A DNA stretch of 64,000 nucleotides from Craterostigma plantagineum (GCA_027422505.1 JAPQWV010000028.1:5608001-5672000), one strand, 5' to 3'; shown: positions 21,277-32,483, counted from the first letter of the stretch. Numbers and translations are program-made. Notes: generated by a model not told the origin, from the letters alone.

Positions 21277-22363
21277 CTACTTCGTGAGTTGAAGCTTCTT
21301 GGAGTAGTAATTAGCATATCTTTTCTTGGGAAGAGTGCATTCTCGGGCAAAATGACCAGGCTTGCCACAGTTGAAACACTTGTTGGGCTCTTTAGTGTTC
21401 TTGACTTCGGAGCTCTCTGGTGCATGTTCCTTGTTCTTAGAGCTTGAGGTCCGAAGTCGGTTGGCCGAGGATGAGGACTTTTTCTTGAAGTATTTCTTGC
21501 TCATCATCTTTCCGATTAAAGCCAACTGCTTCCCCAGTGATTTCATGTTTGGCTCGGCATCTGATTCTGAATCTTCTTCTGACTCGGATGAGGAGGGAGG
21601 CTTCACGATCTTCTCTTTGCGAGGCTTTGTTCCATGCTTCTCTGAGACTAGAGCAACAGTGTTGTCAACCTGCTTGCCCTTCTGCTCTCTCTGAGTCTCG
21701 CAAACATCTTCCTCGTGTTGGGCGAGATTATCAAATACTGCATGGATATCCAACTCCTCCAGATCTTTGTTTTGTCTAAGTTGAGTGGATATCTTTTTCC
21801 AGTCTGAGGGCAGAGAGGATAGAAATCTGATATTTGTTTCCATGTTTGTCTTCGAGATTTCTATCTTCCTCATCTCATTGAGAAGAGTGAGGTATCTTTG
21901 ATATGCATCGTAGAGACTCTCCTCTGGCTTTGCTTTGAAGGAGTCATAAGCAGTGAGAATATTCGCCTTCTTGGCCTTGATGCCAACTTCCGTCCTCTGC
22001 ATCATCCTATGCAATTCATCCCACATTCCTTTAGCCGTTGGGAGGCTGTCTATCTGTCTATAGATGTCGTTGGGAATGCCCTGCATAAGTGTGTTCATAG
22101 CCATTAGATCTGCCTTTGCACGGGCCCTTTCCTCGATGGTGTATTCCCTAGGTTCCTTTAGTCGCCTAGTAGCGGGAATTTGAGGAGTAACCGTGTCATC
22201 ACCGGCTACGTTAACCCAGAACTGTGCGGGTCCCTCTTCGAGTGACTTTAGCAGATTTTCGGCTTGATCTTTTAGAGCTTAGGAAACGGCTTTGCCATAC
22301 TGTGTATTCGCCGCGTTGCAAGATTGGTGGACGGTTGTCATTTCCTAGCGAGTAAGCATCCAT
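21277..22363 (-). pseudogene. copia gag (UBN2-type) with CCHC zinc knuckle
   Basis: The likely start is ATG at 22363 (MDAYSLGNDNRPPILQRGEY). The capsid-like core includes LMAMNTLMQGIPNDIYRQID, ANILTAYDSFKAKPEESL, NMETNIRFLSSLPSDW and FDNLAQHEEDV. A CX2CX4HX4C knuckle (CFNCGKPGHFAREC) lies at about 21330-21380. A frameshift near 22250-22280 separates the first 35 codons from the core, and a TAG at 21277-21279 ends the frame just before the coiled-coil extension continues in the same frame. The protein would package RNA into virus-like particles. Confidence 0.85.
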
Positions 22364-23543
22364 CCTTCTTCTCGAATTTTATTTCTAATTTTTGTGGAGT
22401 TGATGTAGGATCTTCGTTAGTTTTGATGAATGAACTTTGATGTAGTAAGCTTCACAAGTAGCAAATTTGTTAGTAGCGTTTGATTCAAAAAAATGATCGA
22501 GAATTAATTTCGATTCAATCTTTAAAGTTTGATCGAAAATAATTTCTTCGATTTGAAAAGATGGTACTGTTTTCGCGCGTCAGGCACTGTTCAAAAATTT
22601 TCGAGCGGAAAATATTTCGACTTGAACGTAATTTTACGCTGAGAAATTGTGCAAACAGTGAGATCAATCGTAAAATTATTGAGTGAAGTTTTGCGATCGA
22701 AAATTTTAAGCGTCGAAAAATTTTGTTGACCAGAATCCACAATGTAGAGACTCGAAAGATTGACCAGAATTTTCGAGCGTAAAATTTCTTTTAATTGATT
22801 TTGGTCGTTGAGGTACAGTACCCTAAGGAGTTTCTCGCTGAGTCAAATCTAAATGGTTGACCGAAAAAGTTTACGGGCGAGAATCAAATATGTGTGAACG
22901 ACTAAGTTTTCGAGAGAAAAAGTTTTGCGCGGGGGTCAAAATAGTCAATTCTCGTCGAAATTTTATCGCTCGTAAATTTTTCTAAACACGTTCTTGACAA
23001 CAGCGACTTCAGTAACTAATCCGTATTCTAATTGAGCAAAGTTTCTCGCACAGAGGTTTTCGATCGAGAAGTTAATTTCGATCGAAGACTTAGCGAGAAA
23101 ATTAAAATTCACAGTTTAAACGCAGAATACGATTTTAACACAGATTCAAGCAAATACTGGAAATTAATCGATGAAACTACAGATAAATGCTCGGAATCAG
23201 CTACTGAGTATTCACGAACAGAAGATTAAACATGTTTTGAAGCAAATAATGTTCAATTTGACGAAAATCAAAACACGTTCATACTGTTTTCGCACAAACA
23301 GTAATCTCACAGAATCAAAAATTCAACTTAAATCATGATTCTGATTGCTACCGATCCAATCCAGATTGATTAATACTACTTATGCGAGCACTTAAACATC
23401 AAAATCAGATCAAATAAGCACAGAATTAGGCACTTTCAGATCGAAAAGCTTTTTTGCGCCAAAACTGTTCTTCGCGTGAACAGTTCCAGAAAATAAAATT
23501 CGATCCGAATTCTAACAATTTCGATTCAAAACAGAACGAATCT
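22364..23543 (-). other. copia 5' leader between PBS and gag
   Basis: About 1.2 kb of AT-rich non-coding sequence. From 22490 to 23110 it carries repeated TCGATCGAAAATTTT and TTTCGAGCG motifs like those of the 12480-13830 spacer. No ORF with recognisable content is present. Confidence 0.65.
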
Positions 23544-23555
23544 GCTCTGATACCA
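23544..23555 (-). other. copia primer binding site, initiator tRNA-Met
   Basis: The minus strand reads TGGTATCAGAGC, the standard plant copia PBS complementary to the 3' end of initiator tRNA-Met, two bases inside the 5' LTR edge at 23558. Confidence 0.95.
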
Positions 23556-23557
23556 AT

Positions 23558-23868
23558 TGTTATGTCCTCTAAGGAAATCGATTAGAATGATTTAAATTGT
23601 AATTCGATCGAAAACCTTCGATGAAGAACACGAGAGAGAGTTCCTCTAGTGAGATGATGTTTTCTGAGTTTCTCTCTCTAGAAATGAATTCGACAGCCTT
23701 TCGGATTGATTCTCTAATTTTCTGTATTAAGCTCAATGTTTGTACAACTATTTATACCAAACAAACTTGGTATAAATATCTAACTAGTCCTAATCTAAGG
23801 ACTAATACAAATAAAGCCCCTAATTACAAGGACAACTAATGAAATCAAGCACAATCTAAAATGTAACA
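23558..23868 (-). repeat. 5' LTR of the copia element
   Basis: A 311-bp LTR bounded by TGTTA and TAACA on the plus strand, next to the PBS on its left and the TAAAC target duplication on its right. It pairs with 8499-8847. A TATAAATA-like box is present near 23771 on the plus strand in both copies; its role on the minus strand is unproven. Confidence 0.93.
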
Positions 23869-23873
23869 TAAAC

Positions 23874-23947
23874 ACATAAAATGATTGTTAGAGGTCTATT
23901 ATAATCCAATTAAATACTACGATAAACGCATTGAAATACGTTTATCA
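23874..23947 (-). repeat. 5' LTR of the Athila-type element, distal part
   Basis: This short piece lies between the copia target duplication and the older LTR copy that starts at 23948. Its right end is TTTATCA (minus strand TGATAAA), giving the TGAT...ATCA inverted terminus with the LTR edge at 7120. The boundary is inferred because the other gypsy LTR is not in the window. Confidence 0.6.
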
Positions 23948-26051
23948 GCTCTCTATGAAAGTAAGGTAGGTGAAGATCACCTACATGCGTAAACAATTTT
24001 GATCTCGTGAATTTTACGTGTTGCATGAGTTATTTCGTTATTTGTACGATTATGTGCCGAGTTACGTTCAAGACCGAACGTGACTCTCTACGTGGTTTTG
24101 TGTTTGCATGATTTTATGTTAATTCTTTACGTGTTACTTCGGTTATTGTGATTCTAAAGAGATGAAAGATATTAGGGTTGGAAAGTGGAATTTGGAATTT
24201 TTGTGGGCAAGTTTGGCTAGATTTGGAAAATTTGGTTATTAGTGCAAATTAGGGTTTTCTAGGGTTTCTTTTAATCTCGGCTGGGGTCAATTTGTAATTT
24301 TCAGAATTTTTCGGGTGTTAAATAAATAGGTCAAAACTCGGTTAGGGTCATGTTATAATTTTCAGAAGTTTTCGGGTGTTAAATAAATATTTAAAATCTC
24401 GACTGGGGTCATTTTATAATTTTCAGAAGTTTTCGGGTGTTAAATAAATAGGTTAAAATTCGGCTGTGGTCAAAGTGTAATTTTCAGAAGTTTTTGGGTG
24501 TTAAATAATATTTAAAATGTCAGCTGGGAGCAATTTGTAACTCTGAAAATTTTCGGGTCTCAAACTGAAAATTTAAAAAATTCCGGGGCAGATTAGCTAT
24601 TTCTGAAAATTTTCGGGTCTTAACTGAAATTTTAATAATCCGGGCATATTTGTAATATCTAAAAATTTTCGGGTCTTAAACTGAAATTTTAAAAATCCGT
24701 GCAGATTTGTAAATTCTTAAAATTTTCGGGACTTAAACTGAAATTTTAAAAATACGGGGCAGATTTATTCTGAAAATTATCAGGTCTTAAACTGAAATTC
24801 TTAAAAATTTTGGGCAGATCTGAAATTTGGGAAAATTCCGGGTCTTAACTGCGATTTTTAAAACTTCGGGGCAAATATGGAATTTTGGAGAATTTTCGGG
24901 TCTTAAATAAATTTTAAGGATAATTGTCGGATCAATTAATAATTATCAAAGATTTTCGGGTTTTAAGTTAAATATTTCAAAATCGAATCCTTAAAAGTAA
25001 AATTATGAGATTTTGGGGTTTTAAAGGGCAAAATTTGGAAAAATATTTTTAAATTATGACTTTAAGTATTATTTTGTAAATTTGGGACTTAAAGTAAAAG
25101 GATTAAATTTTGGAACTCTTAGTGAAACTCGAAGGGACAGTTCGGCGAGTAAGATTTCGGGCCAAGCAATTCGAAAAACACGGGCTTTGGGCTCGATTAT
25201 TTAGAGTACAATTGTTTTCGGATGGGGCCGAGCTGATACCTCGGGCCGATACGTGATATAGAGACTTGCATTTTTATGTGTTGCATTTTACTTGCACGAC
25301 GTTTGCATACACGTGTTACGAGGACAGAGGACCATGCGGAGTCGCGGTAAAATTGTATAGTATTATTGAGTGGTGTAGAGTGACCGATATTGATTGGCAG
25401 GCTACGACTCGATGAAGCGTTTGCGGTTGAGACCGAGATGGGGCCGCTTGTCACTATTGTAGGTACGGTTGAGACCGTAGTGGGGCCGTACCACTTGCCA
25501 TTATTATAGTTACGGTTGATATCGTAGTGGGGCCGTACTATTATGGCATTATATGACATTTTATACGTGGATTTCGAGTCTAGCCTAGGGCCTGTTTATG
25601 AGTTGAGAGTTGATGTAGGAACGAGCGTATGCTTGTGAGAATTCGAGCGTGAGCGTGCATTTGCGAGGTGTTGAGCTTGCATTTGTGAGGGAGTCGGGTT
25701 TGGGGTGTGAAGCACGTATATTCATGCATATTTTCATCTACTGGGCAAAAGCTCAGGGTTTACGTGTGTAGGCAAGACGGCTGATGGCGGTGCCTCCACG
25801 GACTTTTGAGGGCGGCGCAGTACATGGGACGCGACCTGTGGAACGAGTTTATGTTTCGTGTTTTTAAATTCGGGCTTGGACTTCTTGGGCTTCGGCCCAA
25901 CGAATAAAAGTGTGTTGGCTTTAGATTTTTGGGTTCAGACTTGGAACATATATATATTATTATGTTTAAAAAGTTTTAATTAAATGGGCTTTCCGATGCT
26001 TACGCTGCGAAAATCCGCCAATATACGTATCTAGGAACTCGGGTCGTTACA
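23948..26051 (-). repeat. degenerate LTR copy A (chromovirus-like), truncated by the Athila insertion
   Basis: It is homologous to the solo LTR at 33695-36281, from CTCTCTATG...AAGGTAGGTGAAGATCACC near its left end to GGGTCGTTACA at 26051. On the minus strand it starts TGTAACGACCCG, a start common in plant chromovirus LTRs. The part corresponding to 33695-34465 of the solo copy is missing, as expected if the Athila-type element inserted here. No coding sequence is recognised; ORFs such as 25197-25559 are LTR reading frames. Confidence 0.75.
24270..24990. repeat. internal array of about 55-60-bp units in LTR copy A
   Basis: Two related unit types follow each other. About four units contain TTTTCGGGTGTTAAATAAAT with CTCGGCTGGGGTCA-like text; six or more then contain TTTTCGGGTCTTAAACTGAA with CCGGGGCAGATTTG. 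The complementary array appears at 27640-28290 in copy B, and a shorter version at 34930-35260 in the solo LTR. Confidence 0.7.
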
Positions 26052-26063
26052 CATGGGGCTAAG

Positions 26064-26380
26064 GAGGTTATCCATAGACATGCCCAAATTGAACCGTCCA
26101 CCGCCGGTTACGGTTATCGGCAAAAACCGTAACCGGCAACCGTAAGGTGCCAGTTACGGGGCGGTTGGTCCATTCGACCAACCTGTTAGGCGGTTTACAA
26201 CCGGCGGTTGGAATGTATTAAAAAGTTCGAAATTTAAATTTTGAGCCGTTGGCGCCGGTGATAAATAAAATAAAAAAAAAAAAAAAGAATTATAGCCGTT
26301 GTAACTGCCGGTTAATCGGTCCAACCGGCGGTTAACCGGCCAACCGACGGTTACAACGGCTCTATAGCCGATTTTCCTGA
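26064..26380. mobile_element. hAT-like terminal fragment with AACCGGCGGTT subterminal repeats
   Basis: The sequence starts TAGACATGCCCAAATTGAAC at about 26078 and then has many copies of CCGGCGGTTAACCGG and CCGTAACCGG. A short TAGnnnTGnCCA-like start followed by dense inverted CCGGTT/AACCGG motifs is typical of plant hAT ends. No transposase and no target duplication were found, so only a fragment is claimed. Confidence 0.4.
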
Positions 26381-27169
26381 GCAAGCCGAAGCGCGTGACA
26401 ATGAGCAATTGGGAGAATAGAGTTCTTAGCTTGCTCAGGTCGAGTATGCTTGCATCGACGCTTTTGTTTCTTACAAGATTGGGTGTCACCTTATCTAACA
26501 GAAGTGAGTCATCAATCAGTGTGTCACAAATGCACGCTCGACGTCTCTCGAGCATACCCTCGTTCCTACATAATCTCTCAACTCATAAACAGGGCCCTAG
26601 GCTAGACTCGGTATCCACGCATAAAATGTCATATAATGCCATGATAGTACGGCCCCACTACGGTCTCAACCGTAACTATAATAATGGCAAGTGGTACGGC
26701 CCCACTACGTTCTCAACCGTACCTACAATAGTGATGTAACCGCCGGTTAACCGGTCCAACCGGCGGTTAACCGGCCAACCGACGGTTACAACGGCTCTAT
26801 AGCCGATTTTCCTGAGCAAGCCGAAGCGCGTGACAATGAGCAATTGGTAGAATAGAGTTCTTAGCTTGCTCAGGTCGAGTATGCTTGCATCGACGCTTTT
26901 GTTTCTTACAAGATCGGGTGTCACCTTATCTAACAGAAGTGAGTCATCAATCAGTGTGTCACAAATGCACGCTCGACGTCTCTCGAGCATATCCTCGTTC
27001 CTACATAATCTCTCAACTCATAAACAGGGCCCTAGGCTAGACTCGGAATCCACGCATAAAATGTCATATAATGCCATGATAGTACGGACCCACTACGGTC
27101 TCAACCGTAACTATAATAATGGCAAGTGGTACGGCCCCACTACGTTCTCAACCGTACCTACAATAGTGA
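26300..27169. repeat. 435-bp tandem duplication
   Basis: Copy 1 (about 26300-26734) and copy 2 (about 26735-27169) are nearly identical and offset by exactly 435 bases, as measured from CAACCGACGG at 26341 and 26776. Each unit joins hAT-like CCGGTTAACCGG sequence to a piece of LTR (AGGGCCCTAGGCTAGACTCGG onward). Few differences separate the copies, so the duplication looks recent relative to the surrounding decay. Confidence 0.9.
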
Positions 27170-28657
27170 CAAGTGGCCCCATCTCGGTCTCAACTGCAAA
27201 CGCTTCATCGAGTCGTAGCCTGACAATCAATATCGATCACTCTACCCCACTCAACAACACTATACAATTTTACCGCGACTCCGCATGGTCCTCTGCCCTC
27301 GTAACACGTGTATGCAAATATCGTGCAAGTAAAATCCAACACATAAAAATGCAAGTCCCTATATCACGTATCGGCCCGAGGTATCAGCTCGGCCCGATCC
27401 GAAAACTATCGTACTCTAAATAAGCGGGCCCAAAGCCCGCGTTTTTCGAATTGCTTGAATCTTACTCACCGAACTCTCCCTTCGAGTTTCATTGAGAGTT
27501 CCAAAATTTAATCCTTTTCACTTTAAGTCTCAAATTTTCAAAATAATACTTAAATGCCTAATTTAAAAATATTTTTCCAAATTTTGCCCTTTAAAACCCC
27601 AAAATCTCATAATGTTACTTTCAAGGATTCGATTTTGAAATTTTTAACTTAAAACCCGAAAATCTTTGATAATTATAAATTGACCGGACAGTTATCCTCA
27701 AAATTTATTTAAGACCCGAAAAGTTTCCAAAAATTCATATTTGCCCCGAAGTTTTAAAAATCACAGTTAAGACCCGGAATTTTCCCAAATTTCAGATCTA
27801 CCCTGAATTTTTAAATTTCAGTTAAAGACCCGAAAATTTTCAGAATTGCAAATCTGCCCCGGATTTTCAAAATTTCAGTTTGAGATCCGAAAATTTTCAG
27901 AAATACAAATCTGCCCCGGATTTGTAAAATTTCAGTTTAAATCCAGAAAATTTAGGAATTAGAAATCTGCCCGGATTTTTAAAATTTCAGTTTAAGACCC
28001 CAAAATTTTTAGAAATTACAAATCTGCCCGGATTATTAAAATTTCAGTTAAGATGCAAAAATTTTTAGAAATTGCAAATCTTCCCCGGATTTTTTTATAA
28101 ATTTCAGTTTGAGACCCGAAAATTTTCAGAATTACAAATTGATCCCAGCCGAGATTTTAAATATTTATTTAACACCCTAAAACTTCTGAAAATTACACAA
28201 TGACCCCAGCCGAGTTTTAACCTATTTATTTAACACCCGAAAACTTCTTAAAATTATAAATTGACCCCAGTCAAGATTTTAAAAGAAACCCAAGAAAACC
28301 CTAATTTGCACTAATACCCAAAATTTCCAAATGTAGCCAAGCTAGCCCACAAAAATTCCAAATTCAACTTTCCAACCCTAATTTTTTTCATCTCTTTAGA
28401 AACACAATAACCGAAAATAACACATAAGGAATTAACATAAAATCATGCAAACACAAAACCACGTAGAGAGTCACGTTCGATCTTGGACGTAACTCGGCAC
28501 ATAATCATACAAATAACGAAATAACTCATGCAACACGTAAAATTCACGAGATCAAAATTGTTTACGCATGTAGGTGATCTTCACCTACCTTACTTCCGTA
28601 GAGAGCTACGTTACGCGTAGTTTTCGGGTGATCCCGACCCTAGAATTCGCTCCTGAG

Positions 28658-28870
28658 ATTTTTTTTTTCCGAGGGCTTTCTTCTCCTCCCTTTTTTTTTC
28701 TTCCTTTCTTTCTCTCTTTTTTTTTTTCTTTCCTTTCTCTCTTCTTCTTTCCTTTCCTTTCCCTCACGGCTGCTCCCTCTCTCTCCCTATATTTTTTTTT
28801 TTCTTTCTTTTCCTCTCTCCCTCTCTTTCTTTCATTTCTTTCCTTCCTCACGCCATTCCCCTTCTCTTCC
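28658..28870. repeat. polypyrimidine tract within LTR copy B
   Basis: A long C/T-rich stretch with T runs; its complement (A/G-rich) is at 34285-34400 in the solo LTR. The apparent ORF across it is low-complexity and not a gene. Confidence 0.8.
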
Positions 28871-29079
28871 TCTCTATTTATAGATCCTCAAGTAGTATAG
28901 TAGGTGATTAGGTTTTGTTTTTAGGTATTTAGTTGGTTACTATTTTATATAAGGTGATTAGGTTTTGTTTTTAGGTGATTAGGTTTTGGTGTGTTGTTTT
29001 TATTTTATATTAAGTGATTAGATGATTGGGTGATGATGAGGCAATTTTTATTTTTTTAAATTTTCGGCCCTTTTTTTAT

Positions 29080-29160
29080 TATTTATTTTATTATTATTAT
29101 TATTTTTATTATTATTATTATTATTATCATTATTATTATCATTATTTTTATTATTGTTAT
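29080..29160. repeat. TTA/ATT microsatellite in LTR copy B
   Basis: Runs of TTATTATTATT interrupted by C and T substitutions. Related AT-rich trinucleotide runs occur at 33960-34100 in the solo LTR. Confidence 0.8.
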
Positions 29161-29361
29161 TGGACCAAACTCCTAACAACTTGGGCCATTATTTCCTTTA
29201 TTTGGCCCATAATTATCTTCGGTCCATTTAAAAATTTTTTTGAGTCCAATTATAAATTTTTTTGGCTCGGCTCGGAAGGAAATCGGTGTATGTTCGAAAA
29301 TCGACTACACACATTCCGAATATTATTGAAATAATCCCGTATAAATTTTGCGGGTATTACA

Positions 29362-30600
29362 CTGAACGACGTAGGAAACTGATAAATTTAGGAGGTGCAT
29401 CGAACGACTCTTGGAATACCCTGAACAAAACATCCTAAAATATCATCGAATGCTACGCAATACTGACGACTGTTGGGCTATCGTTCTGTTCGAAAAGGGA
29501 GTAAATTCAACGACAGCATAGCAATTAAACATTTCAGCATCGCATATCAACTCAACGGTCAAATACATTGACCCTGGCCACACAAAGTAACTCGGAAAAT
29601 AAACACAACGATTGTGTCTCTATGCGACGATTCACAGTAACAGGTGCATTCGAAAAGTCCCATCGCCATTACGTATTTCTATGCACATTCACGAGTGCAT
29701 TGCAAAAGTCCCGTCCAAATTACATGCCTCTTCGTGGTACCTATTGTGTCTCTTTGTCTTCCTATAACTGTAACTATAAATAGAAATCTAATTTGTGATT
29801 CCATTTCATGTTTTAAATAAAATTTTCGCACCTTGCTTATTGTTCATTTCTGGATAATTTAGTTGGTTTGGGTTCGTAAAAAAACAATGAATGACATGCG
29901 ATCAATCATCACACAAATTCTTGCCGAATTCACACTTTAGTTAATCATTTTATTGCGCGTATCGAGCATAAATTAGATGATTTCTACGAGTGTGCTATCA
30001 GGAAATTCAATGACTTGCAGTCTAGGTACGACGCACAGGTGGCTGTCATATATCGTTTAGGCATGAAGGTTGAGGGCCAATACATTGAAATTCATGAGAG
30101 ACTTTCTGCAATCGAGGAAAAGCTTTGTATGTAGTTTATCTTTGTCTAAGTACTTTGCATTAGTATTAATTTGACTTTGTTTTACATTGTATGCAATTCG
30201 GAAAAGGCCCGAACAGCTCTGCGATGTCAAGGGCTAAACGATGCTACTATAACTCATGCCGCACATAGTGATTGGCAGAAGGAAAACCCGAGGAAGAAGA
30301 GAAACGCCGGAACATTCCGTTTGTTGAAGCGCAAGTATCGACGGATTTCACATGAGACAGCCACCTGGAATTTGCAAAAACAATCCATGGCTCCAAATAT
30401 GGAGTTACCTGATTCCAGTATTATAGGTTCATGCAAATTCTCTGATAATAAGGTGCTTGATAGTCATATTAAGAGGTTGTTGAGGATGTTCAAGCATATA
30501 TCCGCAACTATACAAACAATGGGAGATGATGTTTGCATAAAGACTCTACTGGGGGTCGGCGTGATGTTCATTACTTTAGAACACTTATGACAAAGACAAC
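29362..30600 (+). pseudogene. coiled-coil gene fragment left of the Ulp1-like copy A
   Basis: A possible TATA box (CTATAAATAG) lies at about 29773-29782. 29935-30130 encodes a helical stretch (FNDLQSRYDAQVAVIYRLGMKVEGQYIEIHERL is the region's frame; quoted here only as FNDLQSRYDAQ...EIHERLSAIEEKL) resembling the segment at 39981-40283. 30171-30590 encodes a basic stretch with DWQKENPRKKRN and FRLLKRKYRR, then KVLDSHIKRLLRMFKHI. I do not recognise a family for the basic part. Its position just before the Ulp1-like domain suggests the middle of the same gene. Exon boundaries are not defined. Confidence 0.4.
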
Positions 30601-31360
30601 CTGGCTCCACGACGAGGTATTCAGACCACACAATTTGTTATGTACTCACACTTTTAACTGTCTAATATATTTTTAGCTTATCAGCATATTGATGAGTGTC
30701 TCCGAGGATTCATTGAGAGGCAGAGGACTTCTCATGTAGGTGGCCTGCAAGTTTCGTTCATGAGCATCATGTTCAATCAGGTGGTTGCAATGGAGTGCAC
30801 GTATAAGGGAGGTACAGACGTTACCGCACTACGGCCCTACGCGGAGGGCAGCAATGATAGATGGCCATCAATTCTATGGCAACAATCTAATGTCATTGGT
30901 GTGCCGGTAATATAAATAAGTGTCACTGGATTCTGTGTGTGGTTGATTTCAGGAAACAATTAATCACTCTCCTCGACTCTGACCCTTCTGTCGATGTCGA
31001 CATGAGATTCTTCGACCTAGCCTTCAGAAAAACTCAGCTTGCAATACCCTATTTGCTTCGTGAACATGGAATGACAGACTCGATAATTACATTTAATATA
31101 TTCCGAGACCCCAACTTTCCGCGACAGAGTGTGGGGTAATGATATAATAAGTACCATAGTTATCCAAGAATATTTCTACAACATTATTCTAATGTGTGCT
31201 TTGATGTTTTCGACCAGCGGTGACTGTGGCGTGTATGTGCTACGTGCCGCGCTTTCTCTACTGTTCGCAGATGACTCGATGGACGATTTTGTTGCCGACC
31301 AGGTGGAACTATTTCGACATTATCTTACCGTGTCAGTATTCTGTAATTCTTGGACCTGAA
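30600..31360 (+). pseudogene. Ulp1-like (C48) cysteine protease domain, copy A
   Basis: Ulp1-type enzymes cleave SUMO-like modifiers. In several frames and exons this region has TWLHDEVF, QHIDECLRGFIERQ at about 30680, the histidine motif CHWILCVVDF at about 30908-30940, an acidic LLDSDPS, and GDCGVYVLRAALSLLF at 31219-31266 with the catalytic cysteine. The segment ends FRHYLTVSVFCNSWT at 31357. An intron-like gap lies between 31139 and 31219. The counterpart in copy B (38400-39262) has the same order. The His-Asp-Cys set is readable in both, although frames and splice sites are uncertain and the gene may be decayed. Confidence 0.6.
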
Positions 31361-32483
31361 AGTTGGACCATATATGATAATCTTGTCGTGTTCAAGTATG
31401 TATTTGGTGTTTGAAGCATTAAGTCCAAATTTAATTTCATAGCATCGTTTATATTATGGGTTCATAAAGGTTTCTGCACATCATTGGCCTTTATAGCATT
31501 TATTTTTCCGTAATTTAAATTACAGTGCAACTGCAAAAGAATGCTATCATACCACATGGCTTTATATGATAAGCTGCTTATACATTAAAGATGACACTGC
31601 TAATATAAATTTGAAAAACCGAAGGCGGTCTGAATAATAAACGGTTCAAATTTATTTAATACTGAAAATTCCAGCTTTCTTATTTTACTTAAATAAAAAT
31701 CGTACCCTGCAATAGGCCGATTCAGTACTTTTCTTTTTAAACGTTCGTGTAAACCGTGCGAGTTCTACTGTTGCGAGAAAACCTAATAATTTTCGATTTC
31801 ATTTCTTCGACTTCTCCCCATCAACATCTTGCTCACTCCGTCAGCCATATGTTGTTCTCTTAGACGCATTTGCAGGGGATACTCGGGACCAAGGCAGCTA
31901 AACATTCTCAGGTCTGGACTTGTGTTTCTTATCCTCTAACTTAAACCTGGGTTTCGATTTGTAGCGAGTATGTTCCTGTCTAAAAGTTCTGATTTTGTTG
32001 CATGGATGTTCTGCAAACGAACTCTCTCACTGTAATGGCATGGCTATAAACATTTTGTTCACAAATCCTTATACGCAGCATTATTGTCTGCTAGGCAGTG
32101 TAGTATTGATGCAGAAAAATCTCATGTTATAGACTTGTTTTATTACTTTAGTTGCATGCTGCCAACAGATTTTGTGATAGCTTGTGCAAAAGGAGCTTTC
32201 CAACTGTTTAGTACCTCTATATACATTTATGTGTTTGCAGTTTTTGTGGCCAACATTATCTTAAAGGTTTGGAAACTCCGATTTCCTTTTCCGATTATCA
32301 AAGTTTTAGTATGATCTGAAATAATACAATACCATTGTAGAACCAATGCATCCTTGTGGTTGTTCTATTATGTGCAATCATGAGATGTAAGTAATCATTT
32401 TCCGTTTTTGTGAATAATTTCCCAATTTATATCACTGGTTTGTACTGCAGAGATTAGTTTAAAATGCATCACTAAATGTTAAA
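31361..32483 (+). other. intergenic or intronic stretch inside the Helitron-associated block
   Basis: AT-rich sequence with no recognisable protein. It separates the C-terminal Ulp1-like piece from the next DUF1985-like piece and may hold the 5' part of that second gene. Confidence 0.4.

Larger units (their letters stand above)
8499..23868 (-). mobile_element. 15.4-kb Ty1/copia retrotransposon, Sirevirus-like, with env-like ORF
   Basis: Boundaries are supported by LTRs at 8499-8847 and 23558-23868 beginning TGTTA and ending ACA, and by identical 5-bp flanks TAAAC at 8494-8498 and 23869-23873. A PBS matching initiator tRNA-Met lies at 23544-23555 and a polypurine tract at 8848-8856. From right to left the order is leader, gag, protease, integrase, RT, RNase H, a 3.7-kb spacer and a long env-like ORF. 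Integrase before RT is diagnostic of copia. An extra ORF after pol and a coiled-coil extension of gag point to the Sirevirus/Maximus branch, but that lineage call is inferred from motifs. The coding part has many stops and shifts. Confidence 0.9.
26530..29361 (+). repeat. degenerate LTR copy B, inverted relative to copy A
   Basis: From about 26530 the sequence is the reverse complement of copy A, through GGCCCGATCC, the repeat array at 27640-28290 and GTAGGTGATCTTCACCTACC at 28570-28590. It continues past the point where copy A is cut, ending GCGGGTATTACA at 29361, the same end as the solo LTR. The first few hundred bases of the LTR are missing or replaced by the hAT-like block. No target duplication could be assigned. 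Confidence 0.7.

Noticed and set aside
26395..27423. Repeated plus- and minus-strand ORFs of 104-185 residues
   Set aside because: They repeat because the DNA is tandemly duplicated, and they lie in LTR and hAT-like sequence without any known domain.
28574..28900. 108-residue open frame on the plus strand
   Set aside because: It is a low-complexity F/S/L translation of the polypyrimidine tract in LTR copy B.
30254..30436. 60-residue minus-strand ORF
   Set aside because: It is antisense to the basic stretch before the Ulp1-like copy A and lacks a recognisable domain.
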